A stretch of 64,000 nucleotides of DNA from Centropus unirufus (taxonomy: Eukaryota > Chordata > Aves > Cuculiformes > Centropidae). Both the position numbers and the translations under genes were made by a program. Each line of letters opens with the position of its first letter. Within the stretch, counting starts at the first letter, position 1. Positions 54,361 to 64,000 of the stretch are shown here, in pieces. Location: positions 4,115,179-4,179,178 of the forward strand of contig VYZI01000035.1 of the NCBI GenBank assembly GCA_013397695.1. The letters run 5' to 3'. A model generated the notes under the pieces. That model was given only the letters and a program-made list of their open reading frames with translations, was not told the DNA's origin and searched no databases.

Positions 54361-55468
54361 TATAGAATAGTTTGGGTTGGAAGAGACCTTAAATATCATC
54401 CAGTTCCAACACCCCCTGCCATGGGCAGGGACACTTCAGATTGGGTTGCTTAAAGCTTCATCCCACTTGGCTCCAAACACCTCCAGGGATGGGGCATCCG
54501 TTCTCTGGGCAATGTGTTCCAGTGCCTCACCACCCTCAAGGTAAAAGATGTGTTCCTTCTATAGAGCCTCAATCTACCTTCTTTCAGTTTAAAGCCAATG
54601 TCCTTTGCCTTATCACTACATGCTCTTGTAAGAACTCCCTCCCCAGCTCCCTCGTAGGCCCTCTTCAAGTACTGAAAAGCTGCTATAAGGTCTCCCCCGA
54701 GATACTCCTACCCAGGCTGAAAAGGGCCAACTCTCTCAGCTGGTCCTCATAGCAGAGATGCTCCAGCCCTCTGATCATCTTTGTGGCCCTCCTGTGTACT
54801 CACTCCAACAGGTCCACGTCCACTTTACGCTGAGAAGCAGGTGAGGTCTCACCAGAGCAGAGTAGAGCGAACTACCTCCCTCAGTCTACTCATCACACTT
54901 CTTTTAATGCAACCCAAGATACAGTTGGCTTTCTGGGCTGCGAGTGTGCTTTGCTGGCTCATGTTGAGGTTTTCATCAACCCATATCCCCAAGTCCTTCT
55001 CTTCAGGGCTGCTCTCAATCCATTGTCTGCCCAGTCTGTAATTGTGTTTGGGATTGCCCTGACCCATGTGCAGTACCGTGCACTTGGCCCTGCTGAACTT
55101 CAAGAGGTTCACACAGGCCCACCCCTCAAACCTGTCATGGCCCTATGGATGCCCTTCCCTTCCCTTCAGCAAGTTGACCACACCACATAACTTAGTGTCG
55201 TCAGCAAACTTGCTGAGGGTGCTCTCAATCCCACTATCCGTGCATTTCACAAAGATGTTAAACAACACCAGTTCCAATACCAACCACTGAGGAACACCAC
55301 CCGTCACTGGTCTCCATGTGGACATTGAGTTATTGACCACAATTCTTAGTGCAACCATCCAGCCAATTCCTTATCCCCCAAGTAGTCCATCCATTAAATT
55401 CATGTCTCTCCAAGTTAGAAACAGGGACGTTGTGGAGGACTGTGTCAAGTACTTTGAACAAGACCCGG
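54361..55468 (-). mobile_element. CR1 LINE, about 1.1 kb, sense to TMEM135
   Basis: Starts with the reverse-complemented tail ATAGAATAGTTTGGGTTGGA and includes TGCCATGGGCAGGGACACTT. On the minus strand it reaches the RT block, where translation gives pieces such as LLKFSRAKCTVLHMGQGNPK, with STWRPVTGGVPQWLVLELVL further upstream. Frames are broken. The 3' end lies about 280 bp from the exon at 54037. Confidence 0.93.
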
Positions 55469-55816
55469 TAAAAGATAATAAATAAATAATAAAAATAATG
55501 GAACGCAATAATAAAGCAAAAGAACAGAAATCTGAAAATTATATTTCATCTGTCTTTGCTTTTGTGATTTATTCTAATAACACATTGCTAGTTTCAGTTT
55601 AAAAGGCAGGATTCAAAGACCTGTGCAGACAGCTGCTTCTGCTTAACTTCTGCCCAGCAAGTTTGAGAGTAGATAATACCATCCGCAAACATGAGAATCC
55701 TTTGGAGTAGTTTACCTTAGTGCTAAATTCACTTGAAATAATCCCCATCTTGCTCTGTATTAGCTACGTGAGTCATTGAGAAAAGTTAGCAGCTCTAGCA
55801 CTGAGAGGGGAAATTC

Positions 55817-55935
55817 ATAGAACCATCGAATGGTTTGGGTTGGAAGGAAACTCTGAAAGATCATCCATGTCCAACCCCCTTGCCATGGGAAGGGACACCT
55901 TCCACCAGACCACGCTGCTCAAGGCCCCATTTCCC
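55817..55935 (-). mobile_element. CR1 3' tail fragment
   Basis: CATAGAACCATCGAATGGTT, then GGGTTGGAAGGAAACTCTGA and CCTTGCCATGGGAAGGGACA are the reverse complement of a CR1 end. It breaks off after CTCAAGGCCCCATTT. Confidence 0.9.
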
Positions 55936-57178
55936 TAATTTAGTTGATTACACTTTACTACACCAAGCGTTCAAATAAAGAGGAAACTTGCTGCCAAAAT
56001 CGAGGAGGTATTTTTTCCAGATCTCTGCTGGCTGACCAAGCAAGTTTTTTTTTCCCCAAGAAACCTTGGACCTCATGTAAACAGCATCACCCAGCAACAT
56101 TCAGCACTTCTGAGCACAAATCAGAAAGCCCTGGCTGAAAGCACTTACCAGCAGCCCCAGTAACACCAGCAGCCCCACACACACAACTTCCCCTCACAGC
56201 CAGATCCACAGATAGAAATCATGGATCAAAGAACGGCAAAATAACACTGAAAAACACTATTAAAACTGCTCTGTAGCCTCATGCATTTGGATTTTTTTGT
56301 GCATATTACCTAATCCCAGGGTTATGTGCTTTTTCCTTAAGTATTTTCATTACAGCCACACTTCCTGGGGTAAAAAAAGTCTCTGACTGGAGCCTGCTGG
56401 TTCTCCCATACAGTCAGAATGAAAGTAGAGCTGAAATCTGGGACACAGTAACATAGAAAAAAAATCACTGAAGATAGGCATAATCTATGCAAATGAAGAA
56501 AGGAAGGGAGAAAAGGGACAGATGGGTGATATCAGTTGGCAGAAGCATTTAGTGTCAGAGCTACCGTTCAACACTGGATTGTGCTTACAGAAGACCTTGG
56601 GCTGTTACAGCCACCGGCCCATCAACACTTGACTTCAAGCACATTCATGAAGCCTGAAAAGCATCACCTTTGTGGTCAACCACTTTGCAGTGAGTGCAAG
56701 AGCTGTATCTACACTTGATGACAGAAATATAAAGTTATTACTCCAAGTCCCTGACTGCCCTGTGCTAGGGAAAAAAGAACGGTGAGCTACGGTCTCTCTG
56801 AGGGAACTTTTACTATTAAAAGCCATGGAAAATTAAATACCCAGCCAAATTTCTTCCAGAAAAGAGAAAGTGGACTTACTATACATGATACATTTTTAAT
56901 CCAATCACTAATTATTATTTCTACAAGTATGGCCATAGGAATCAAGACTTAGTACCAATAGGTGTTCGCTTTCTCAAATGACTACCTTTTCATATAGTTT
57001 TTCAGTTTTAAAAGCATTTTTTATGTATATAAACAAATCTGGGAGCTCTGTGTAGTAATCACAAATGCTTACACTTAAAACAATGATCTAGAAAAAAATA
57101 ACTACGTCAGATATTTTTTTAGTCTATAAAATAAGCCCTTCATCCACACAAGAGCTTCGTGCTGTCCCTGCTGGCAGA

Positions 57179-57246
57179 GGTTGTGCGCACCCCTTGACCT
57201 TTACACACGCAACCGAATAGCATTATGGTAGTTGTAGTGTCCATAT
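57179..57246 (+). repeat. Left copy of a 68-bp direct repeat flanking a CR1
   Basis: Begins GGTTGTGCGCACCCCTTGAC and touches the 5' truncation of the CR1 at about 57250. The partner is at 58147-58214. The first 41 positions differ at seven sites, six of them G/C here and A/T in the partner. The second part needs gaps to align. Confidence 0.85.
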
Positions 57247-57249
57247 GTA

Positions 57250-58146
57250 CGTAGGGATTGAGTGTACCCTTAGGAAGTTCACAGACAACACCAAGCTGGG
57301 AGGAAGGGTTGATCTGCTTGAGGGTAGGGAGGCTCTTCAAAGGGATCTGAGCAGGCTGGACCGATGGGCTGAGACCAAAGGGATGAGGTTCAACAAGGCC
57401 AAATGCAGGTCCTGCACTTGGGACACAAAAACCCTGTGCAGCACTGCAGGCTTGGGGAAGAGCAGCTGGAAAGCTGCCTAGAGGAGAAAGACCTGGGGGT
57501 ATTGGTTGACAGCAGCTGAATATGAGCCAGCAGTGTGCCCAGGTGCCCAAGGTGGCCAATAGCATCTTGACCTGGATCGATAACAGCTGGCCAGCATGTC
57601 CAGGGAGGTGATTTTGCCCTTGGACTTGTCGCTGGTTGAGGCCACACCTTGAATACTGTGTTCAGTTCTGGGCCCCTCACTCCAAGAAGGACATTGAGCT
57701 CCTGGAGTGTGTCCAGAGAAGAGCAACAAGGCTGGTGGATGGGGTTGGAGAACAAATCTTGTGAGGAGCAGCTGAGGGAGCTGGAGTTGTTCAGCCTGGA
57801 GAAGAGGAGGCTGAGGAGAGACTTTATCAGTGCCTACAACTGCCTGAAAGGAGGGTGTGGAGAGGTGGGTGCTGGTCTCTTCTCCCAAGTGACAGGGGAT
57901 AGGACAAGGGAGAATGGCCTCAAGCTGCAGGAAGGCAGGGTCAGATTGGACATCAGGAAAAACTTCTTCACTGAAAGGGTCCTCAGGCCCTGACAGAGGC
58001 TGCACAGGGAGGTGGTGGAGTCCCCATCCCTGGAGGTGTTTAGAAGACAGGGAGATGAGTGGCTTAGGGATATGGTTTAGTGGTGGACAAGTACGGTTAG
58101 ACTTGATCTCAGAGGTCCTTTCCAACCTGGTGATTCTATGATTCTT
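57250..58146 (+). mobile_element. CR1 LINE, about 0.9 kb, young copy, antisense to TMEM135
   Basis: Runs from GGGATTGAGTGTACCCTTAG in the end of the RT region to the tail CCTGGTGATTCTATGATTCT. It includes GTTCAGCCTGGAGAAGAGGA and GAAAAACTTCTTCACTGAAA. Long antisense and sense frames cross it but none is a gene. Close to the copy at 16347-16925. Flanked on both sides by a 68-bp direct repeat. Confidence 0.94.
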
Positions 58147-58214
58147 GGTTGTATGCACCCCTTAACCTTAATATACGCAACTGAATATCGGGCAGTTGTA
58201 GTATTGTCTATTAT
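58147..58214 (+). repeat. Right copy of the 68-bp direct repeat flanking a CR1
   Basis: Begins GGTTGTATGCACCCCTTAAC directly after the CR1 tail and continues with ATACGCAACTGAATA and CAGTTGTAGTA, matching the left copy at 57179. Confidence 0.85.
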
Positions 58215-58788
58215 ACCAGCTAAAATTACCAGGGATCAAGGAAGATGCTCCACCAGACTTTAGAGTATATTATCCATTCTTCAGACTTACCCCTACTTCA
58301 AATATGAGGAAGAATTTTTTGCACCCAAAAGTCATTCCGACTTCTTTTCCATACATATAAACTGGCCCAATAAAACCAACCAGCTTTAACTATAATTCCA
58401 CAGAGCAACTCAAGCAGACGTAGAATTCCTGGTGCAAAACAGAGAAATTCATCAACTGTTGCGTGTAGTTCCTAAATTTTATTTCGAGACATGTTTCTGC
58501 TCCAATAAAAATGCTTTCTACAGCTCTTATCACCAAGTTTGTCTTAAACAAGCTCCCTTCTAATAAAAAAGCCCATATTAACGTCAAGGAAATAGACACA
58601 CAGATTAATGCAGTGGCCTCACACTCTAGGATCAAGGGAATAAATGCTCATGGGATACAGCTCTACCTGTACATGACATCAATGTAAAGTGTAGTGTCCT
58701 AATTTTTAACTGTCTGTTTAAAATTTATATTCTGTTCTTTTCCAGTAATAAATACCTGGTTAAAACGCATACAAATTTCTATAATTTT

Positions 58789-58980
58789 CATAGAATCACA
58801 GAATCATGGAACCACCAAGTTGGAAAAGACCTTTGAGTCCACCCATACCTGCCTGGCACTAAACCACATCCCTAAGCACCTCATCTGCCCAGCTTTTGAA
58901 CACCTCCAGGGATGAGGACTCCACCATCTCCCTGCGCAGCCTCTGCCATTTTTCAGCCAAAAGTTTTTTCCTAATGTGCA
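58789..58980 (-). mobile_element. CR1 3' tail fused to the 3' side of tRNA-Pro
   Basis: Reverse complement of a CR1 end: CATAGAATCACAGAATCATG, then ACTAAACCACATCCCTAAGC, GAACACCTCCAGGGATGAGG and AAAGTTTTTTCCTAATGTGC. On the minus strand the CR1 homology starts within a few bases of the T6 run that follows the tRNA. The terminal ATTCTATG is followed by AAAATT, which also precedes the tRNA. No separate 5' boundary sequence lies between tRNA and CR1. Confidence 0.9.
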
Positions 58981-58982
58981 AC

Positions 58983-58988
58983 AAAAAA
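58983..58988 (-). terminator. RNA polymerase III terminator (T6) of tRNA-Pro
   Basis: Six Ts on the minus strand follow the discriminator base with no gap. This would end Pol III transcription before the CR1 part. Confidence 0.8.
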
Positions 58989-59060
58989 GGGCTCGTCCGG
59001 GATTTGAACCCGGGACCTCTCGCACCCTAAGCGAGAATCATACCCCTAGACCAACGAGCC
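58989..59060 (-). tRNA. tRNA-Pro (anticodon AGG)
   Basis: A 72-nt cloverleaf with acceptor stem GGCTCGT/ACGAGCC and discriminator C. The anticodon stem CTCGC/GCGAG encloses the loop TTAGGGT (anticodon AGG). The T-arm is CCGGG-TTCAAAT-CCCGG. The A box (TGGTCTAGGGG) and B box (GGTTCAAATCC) are intact. It appears identical to the standard vertebrate tRNA-Pro(AGG) as remembered, with no CCA and no intron, so it could be functional. However, it is bracketed with the CR1 by AAAATT repeats, so it may be a recent retrocopy. It lies in the sense orientation within a TMEM135 intron. Confidence 0.93.
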
Positions 59061-60885
59061 CAATTTTACAGTAGTTTGATAGAGTCTTTCCAATTAACGA
59101 GACAAGATCCCTGAGTTCATACAAAAAGAAGTTATGTAAAGAGACACACCCCATTTCACTGCATTCAACCCCTGAAAATTCATTTTGCTGATGACTCTTT
59201 CCAACACGAGTAGTTATTTTCTATTATTATTTAATCCCTCAGGCCAGAAATTATCACAGTAAATAATTACGTGATGGAATTCATCACCATTGCTGACAAA
59301 GCTGTTCTTACAATATGACAGCGAACAAAAGTGCAGGACTTCAGCCCATGACCTGCTAATAGCACCAGCTACACCACCAGAGTTTGCTGCTATAAACAGC
59401 CCTTGGACTCTGCCAAGCTGCAGAAGGTGGCTGCAGCAGCCACTTCCTACTGGATTAGATCGACAATGGGTTTGGCCAAGAGCTTTCCTGAGTACTGAAT
59501 GAGTTTCTAACTTTTCTTCTGCTCTCCAACCCAATTCTCTATTTGCTGTCACAAGGGAATAGAATCACTCTGAGAGCTTTTTATTGTGCCCTGCATCACT
59601 TTGCCCCCACCTCTTGGACGACAGGTCTTTCTGGACCTGCAGAGTGGACTCTCCCGAGAGCAACACTAATATAATTTTAATTTCACCAGTTACAAAGCTA
59701 AAAAAAAACAAAAACAAAAAACCACAACCCAAACCAACCCCAAACAGAAGAGACAGTTACAAAGAGTAATTCAATGCCCAGATACAAGACTTGCAAGATA
59801 TAAAACTTTAAAACTAAAGCTGCCACTATCTTAAATCTTTTGGGTCATTCAAGAGAAGATTTAGAGATGAATGGGTATCACTGCAAGAGCCTGGACAGGT
59901 AAAGACAACAAAAAGAAAACAACAAATGACAGCGAGAACCTAAAGTCTGTCAAACTCAGACCAGTAAGATGGCAACTTTTACTCCGGTTAGCAAGATTAA
60001 GTAATGAAATACGATTAGACTGGTTTGTGTACGCTCTACGCACAATGTGGCGAGATTCCAACTGGATGGTTATATGGTCTCCTGCATCACCTCCTCAGTT
60101 AAAGCTTCTAAATCTGTTTTTTATTTAAATTTCAGTATTGAATAAAATAAATACTCTAAATCATTTACTAAGGCCCATGTGAAAATACAGCAAAAATATA
60201 AGGGAGAATATTCTCCCAAATCCTGCAGCAGCTCTAGCACTATTGTAGCCCGCCAGCTTTCTGTGTCTCAGAATCACTCAATCCTCTCTCCGAGGCCAGA
60301 GCTGCCTCGCAGACAGCACCTCAGAGGACCAAACAGTTCCCTTGGACAGGGCCAGGGTGTTTTGAATGACCTCTGTATTTAGCCACAAACTCAGATTTCA
60401 CTCCCCTGTAAAGAGAGAAAGAGTCAGCATGGAATAGAAAGCCCTGTGAGTTTCCACAAGCATGGAGAGGTCTGAAACAATGGATACATCAAGTCCAAGA
60501 TCTGACACAGATTTAACAAAACACATGCACAATTAAAAATTACTCTCAGTACCTGTAGGGTACAACTCTGAACAAAGTCTGGCACCATCCAGTTCCTCTG
60601 AAGTCATGAACTACTGCTCTTTTATACGTTAATTGAAAAATTGTGGCTGTGTGATTAAATTCCTTACTAAAGAAGTCACAAAGTTCCTGCCCAGAAAAGT
60701 CTCTATTAACATTTTTAAAACAAAGATATAAAATATATTTTTATGGTGAAAACACGTAATTTGTTTCAGTACAAAGGCATAACAACTTAGGGAGGTTGTC
60801 CTTCACCATGCACACATTTCTAGCAGTCCCAAAAGCCAGTGGCCAATTGAAAATACTAAAATGGAACCAGCCACCTCTGGACATT

Positions 60886-61535
60886 TGCCACAGTTTAGCC
60901 CCAAACTCAGCAAAACTTGTCAGCTAAAGACTGTGAGCCACTAAAATCCCTTCTCCCCCACCACCACCCTGCAAGGGAAGGGGAGAGGGAGACAGAAGGA
61001 AACGTATGAGTTAGAAACTAGAAGTACAGCTTTAATGAATTATATTGATAATAATGAAAATGATTAGAAAGTAATAAAATATAAACAAGTATATGAGATC
61101 GCACTCCCACCCCTCAATGCCTCTACATCACCACAAATGCTGCAGAGAAGACGTGAGAGAATGGGTCCATGGCTAGGGGGGAGCTGGACTCAGGAACTGG
61201 ATTCAGCAACACGGACCTAGGATCGGGAGCAACCAGAGAGCCAAGGTCCTCACTGGATGTCAACCATCACAGAAGAGCGAGAGAGACCCTCATGATCTCT
61301 AAATTTATACCAAGTGTGACATCGATGGGATGGAATCCTCTGTTGGTCAGCGTAGGGTCACCTGTTCTGTTTCCACCCAGCTTGAGGATGGCCTTGGTTA
61401 AGTATAAGCATTGGCCTCTTCCCATCCCAATACAGTTATTACTTCAGAGAAAAACACTGTCTCAAAGACATGCAAGTTCGTTTTCAGAGAAATTAAGTTA
61501 CTTACAGCAACCTTAATTTACCTCAAACTATGACA
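60886..61535 (-). mobile_element. Solo LTR of an endogenous retrovirus, ERVL type
   Basis: A 650-bp block starting TG and ending CA, with imperfect terminal inverted repeats (TGCCACAGTTTAGC against TGTCATAGTTTGAG). It is flanked by the 5-bp direct repeat ACATT at 60881-60885 and 61536-61540. A 5-bp duplication fits ERVL. Read on the minus strand it has an ATTAAA signal (61031-61036), a CT-rich stretch and a GGGGCTAAACTGTGGCA end like avian ERVL LTRs as remembered. No internal gag/pol/env sequence is present, so it is a recombination remnant. Confidence 0.8.
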
Positions 61536-61787
61536 ACATTTCAAGTTCTGCCATGTTTTACCTTCATTCTATTACAAATCCTGTTAAATCAAGACCTTTA
61601 GAACACTTGGTGTGCTCCTCTACTTGAAATCCAGTGTTTGAGGATATCATGGGCGAAAACTCCTGCCATAATCTTGGTCATCCACATAATGCTTATTTTT
61701 CCAGTTGAAATCAGGTAACTTGTGAAGTCATGAAACACTGCTGCTGCTTCAAAACTGACAGGCTTTATGGACATGTAGGAAACATTT

Positions 61788-62040
61788 TGTTAGATTATCG
61801 GGCACCCGGCCAACCCAACCACACCAACGCTGCTCCGGCTGTTAGAGGCTCCTGGGTTTCCTCTGCCCACAAGCCTCAAGAAATCCGTAGACAGATAAGA
61901 TCGAAAGAAACACTCATATGTGTTATTACTCAACAGATTATAGAGATTCATGTTAAAGCATTGTTTGATCGTGATTAAATGATTACAATTGGCAAATGGA
62001 GAAGGTAACCGAGCCAAGAAGGGGAGCACTGGCCAGTCTT
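61788..62040 (-). mobile_element. Possible further LTR-like fragment, unclassified
   Basis: A block beginning TGTTAGATTATCGGGC with scattered CpGs and a composition unlike its surroundings. It vaguely resembles the end of an avian LTR. The other terminus and a target duplication were not found, so this is weak. Confidence 0.25.
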
Positions 62041-63197
62041 AGAAGGGCACAGAAGAATAAAAAGAGAAAATTAAATCCTCGATTTTCTAGCTCACAAATT
62101 CCATATATCCATGTGTAGTTAAGCTCTTTAACACCCTCCATTTGTTTTCCAAAAAAACATTCAAGTCTCTTCCCTTGTTATCTGTATTATCTCAACCACA
62201 GCAAACAAACCTACATCACACTCTAAGAGACATGAAACAGCCTTTCTTAAAGCTCTTGACAAGCCCGCTGCTTTCAAGGATGCACAATGCCCTACAGACT
62301 GAAATAGAAAAAAAGTAATTATCAATGAAAAAGCAGTATCTTAATTTTACACCATCCTGAAAGAGGAGAGAAGAGATACTTTTTACAGTATATCATGTTG
62401 GAAGAGCATGTCTTAAACTAATCAACCCTTTGACACACAACTTGCCGGCAGCTCCAACACCAGGCAATGGGGACACACCTCCAGTCTCATTCCATACCCT
62501 CTTTTACTCCCTGGTCTCCAAGTCATGTCCCAAGCTATAAAGCACAAACTCTAAATTATCAGCTGTAAAAACATTCTGTTAGGCTGCCAAGCAGCCATTT
62601 GCTCGGTTCAAATAGTATCTAACCAGGGAAAAAGTAGCACACACAAAAACACATCCAGAGGAAGGAAGGACAACACCTTAAGGCTATAGTGACATCCAGT
62701 TATTTGGGAGGATCGCTCTTTCCTGAATTAGAGAAATACTCATCTGGCTTAGCAATAATTACAAGATGAAGAAAAGAGGAGGATAAAACTCAAACCAATG
62801 TATCACCCAAATCAGAAACAACCTTCCCAAAACAAAATATTTGGAATTAATAACAACAAATATTCTAAAGAAAATATATTTTTTTAAAAATCGTCTTTTA
62901 GTTTTTTCATACTGTGAGGTGCATGTTGCAAAAGCAAACCTTTTTTTTTTTTCTTAATTTAGTTGACTGACACTATGAACTCAATGGCCCAGTACGGAGA
63001 CATGTTGAGTATCACGTGCGTATCATACAATTTAAAGGGGATACAGAGAATCGAAAGACATGCTTCCTTAAAGACAGCTGACTTGGAAGTTTTTATCACT
63101 CAGTAGTAGAACTACAATGAAATGCCCCAAAATTAACTGCAGTCAATGAACGTAGCTTCACTGACCACCGAGGCACTGAAAACACTGCACCACAGTC

Positions 63198-63470
63198 AAG
63201 GGGGTGGGGGTGGGGGTGTAGGTGTGGAAACATCACCTTCTGAAGACAACATTAAGCTGCACCTTCTTCTACCAAACCCTTTTTGTAGCAGCTTTTTCTT
63301 CTTAGTTTGCATTTACCGGAGCGGGGGAATAAAAAGCACAGGAGCCAGCAGCTTGTGTGGTTCATTGGGAGGATCATACTTGGTGCTTCTGCCCCCTGTT
63401 CGCACCTGAGGTCTGCGTCCTGCTCACAGCGGCACAGGCGCTCGCACACCCCGCGTCGCACAATCCTTCT
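63198..63470. other. G-run and CpG-rich patch
   Basis: Three G5 runs separated by single Ts lie at 63200-63216, followed by TGTAGGTGTGG. At about 63400-63470 around nine CpGs occur in roughly 70 bp, in sequence that is otherwise AT-rich and CpG-poor. It could be a small regulatory element or the relic of a GC-rich repeat; no exon is evident. Confidence 0.4.
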
Positions 63471-64000
63471 CCTACAAGTGTACCCTGACACATTCCCACA
63501 TTAACGGGAGTGCTGTCAATGGGTTGCTGTTGAAAGGAATTCTGACCAAGAAGGGAAAAATTAACAGCTTCTGATCAGACCCTGTAAGATTTTTACTACG
63601 AGAAATGGCAAATTCTCACTTTACACACAAGAAATGTGTTAAAGGTGACACTTGTGCCTTTTCAGTTCATCTCCCATTTCCTGACATAACTCAGTTTTAA
63701 GCCCCCCAGCCATGACTTTTATACTCAGGCAGCTGGCGGTTTGGAGCTTTTTTTGTTTTCTGGACTGGTTTTGTTTTCGGAAGCCTCTTGAGAAAATCAG
63801 TGTGCTCTAAGCAGGGCGAGCCTTGCTACATTAGGCCTACCTCAGCAGACATGAACTTCGAAGACTTCTGAAACCTGATTTCCATGATTGTCTTTTAAAA
63901 GAAAACTTAACGGCCATTCATCAGATTTTATAGCTCATTTTTATTTACCAGAGAATATTTGCAGTTATGTTGATCATATTTTTCTAATAGTCACCAAGAA

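Larger units (their letters stand above)
1..64000 (-). other. TMEM135: TMEM135 gene, internal part (exons about 6-14 with introns)
   Basis: Nine exons on the minus strand splice into one continuous frame of 782 bp. The translation follows vertebrate TMEM135 residue by residue from about residue 155 to 415. TMEM135 is a multipass membrane protein of peroxisomes and mitochondria with Tim17-like segments. It has been linked to lipid and cholesterol handling, peroxisome function and mitochondrial fission. The ends of the gene are outside the window: no exon for the N-terminal 154 residues or for the last 43 or so was found. Exon numbers 6-14 are inferred from the human gene as remembered. Exons of 42, 147, 168 and 99 bp are multiples of three with matching phases, so skipping any one of them would keep the frame. 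Confidence 0.96.
54084..64000 (-). other. TMEM135: TMEM135 upstream intron, 3' part (continues off the right edge)
   Basis: The repeat-dense part of the window: CR1 at 54361-55468, 55817-55935, 57250-58146 and 58789-58980; tRNA-Pro at 58989-59060; a solo LTR at 60886-61535; a possible further LTR-like piece near 61788-62040; and a CpG-rich patch at 63400-63470. No exon for TMEM135 residues before 155 was found. The stretches 55936-57178, 58215-58782, 59068-60880 and 62040-63198 hold nothing I can identify. Confidence 0.8.

Noticed and set aside
57478..58158. 226-codon open frame on the minus strand
   Set aside because: It is the antisense reading of the CR1 element at 57250-58146, and the same peptide appears in the CR1 at 16347-16925.
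59861..60128. Overlapping open frames with several CpGs, briefly suspected as an exon or retroviral relic
   Set aside because: Neither strand gives a recognisable protein or convincing splice sites.
1..64000. Bacterial-type features (operons, Shine-Dalgarno sites, CRISPR arrays, IS elements)
   Set aside because: The sequence is vertebrate nuclear DNA; no regularly spaced repeats or prokaryotic gene structure are present.

Overview
This window is vertebrate, almost certainly avian, nuclear DNA. It is AT-rich and gene-poor, has long introns with canonical GT-AG splice sites, and carries many CR1 LINE fragments ending in the bird-type ATTCTATG tail. It also holds a solo LTR of ERVL type. None of it is prokaryotic, and no long ORF is a gene in itself.

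The one protein-coding gene is TMEM135, on the minus strand, recognised by conceptual translation of nine exons. In transcription order they lie at 54037-54083, 17592-17633, 15629-15775, 13411-13480, 8484-8651, 4496-4559, 3745-3821, 2037-2135 and 274-341. Together they give 782 bp (about 261 codons) of continuous reading frame. Compared with the human protein as I remember it (458 residues), they cover residues about 155-415. That would be exons 6-14 of 15. The first exons lie beyond position 64000 and the last coding exon lies before position 1. All phases join and every splice site is canonical. TMEM135 is a multipass membrane protein of peroxisomes and mitochondria with Tim17-like segments, linked to lipid and cholesterol handling and to mitochondrial dynamics.

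Layout: 1-17.6 kb holds eight of the nine exons in compact introns, with several CR1 copies. From 17.6 to 54.0 kb is one 36.4-kb intron with scattered CR1 fragments, a long imperfect hairpin and short direct repeats. From 54.1 to 64 kb is part of the next upstream intron. It is the most repeat-dense part: four CR1 elements, an intact-looking tRNA-Pro(AGG) fused to a CR1 tail, a solo LTR with a 5-bp target duplication, and a small CpG cluster at the right edge.

Most interesting points: (1) the tRNA-Pro / T6 / CR1 composite is bracketed by a 6-bp direct repeat. It looks like a single template-switch retroposition product and has the architecture of a newborn tRNA-CR1 SINE. (2) A CR1 ends immediately beyond the 5' splice site consensus of a TMEM135 exon. 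(3) A young CR1 is flanked by 68-bp direct repeats that look older than the CR1 itself. (4) A 74-nt hairpin with 21/23 paired arms sits in the giant intron. I saw no obvious new multi-gene system.
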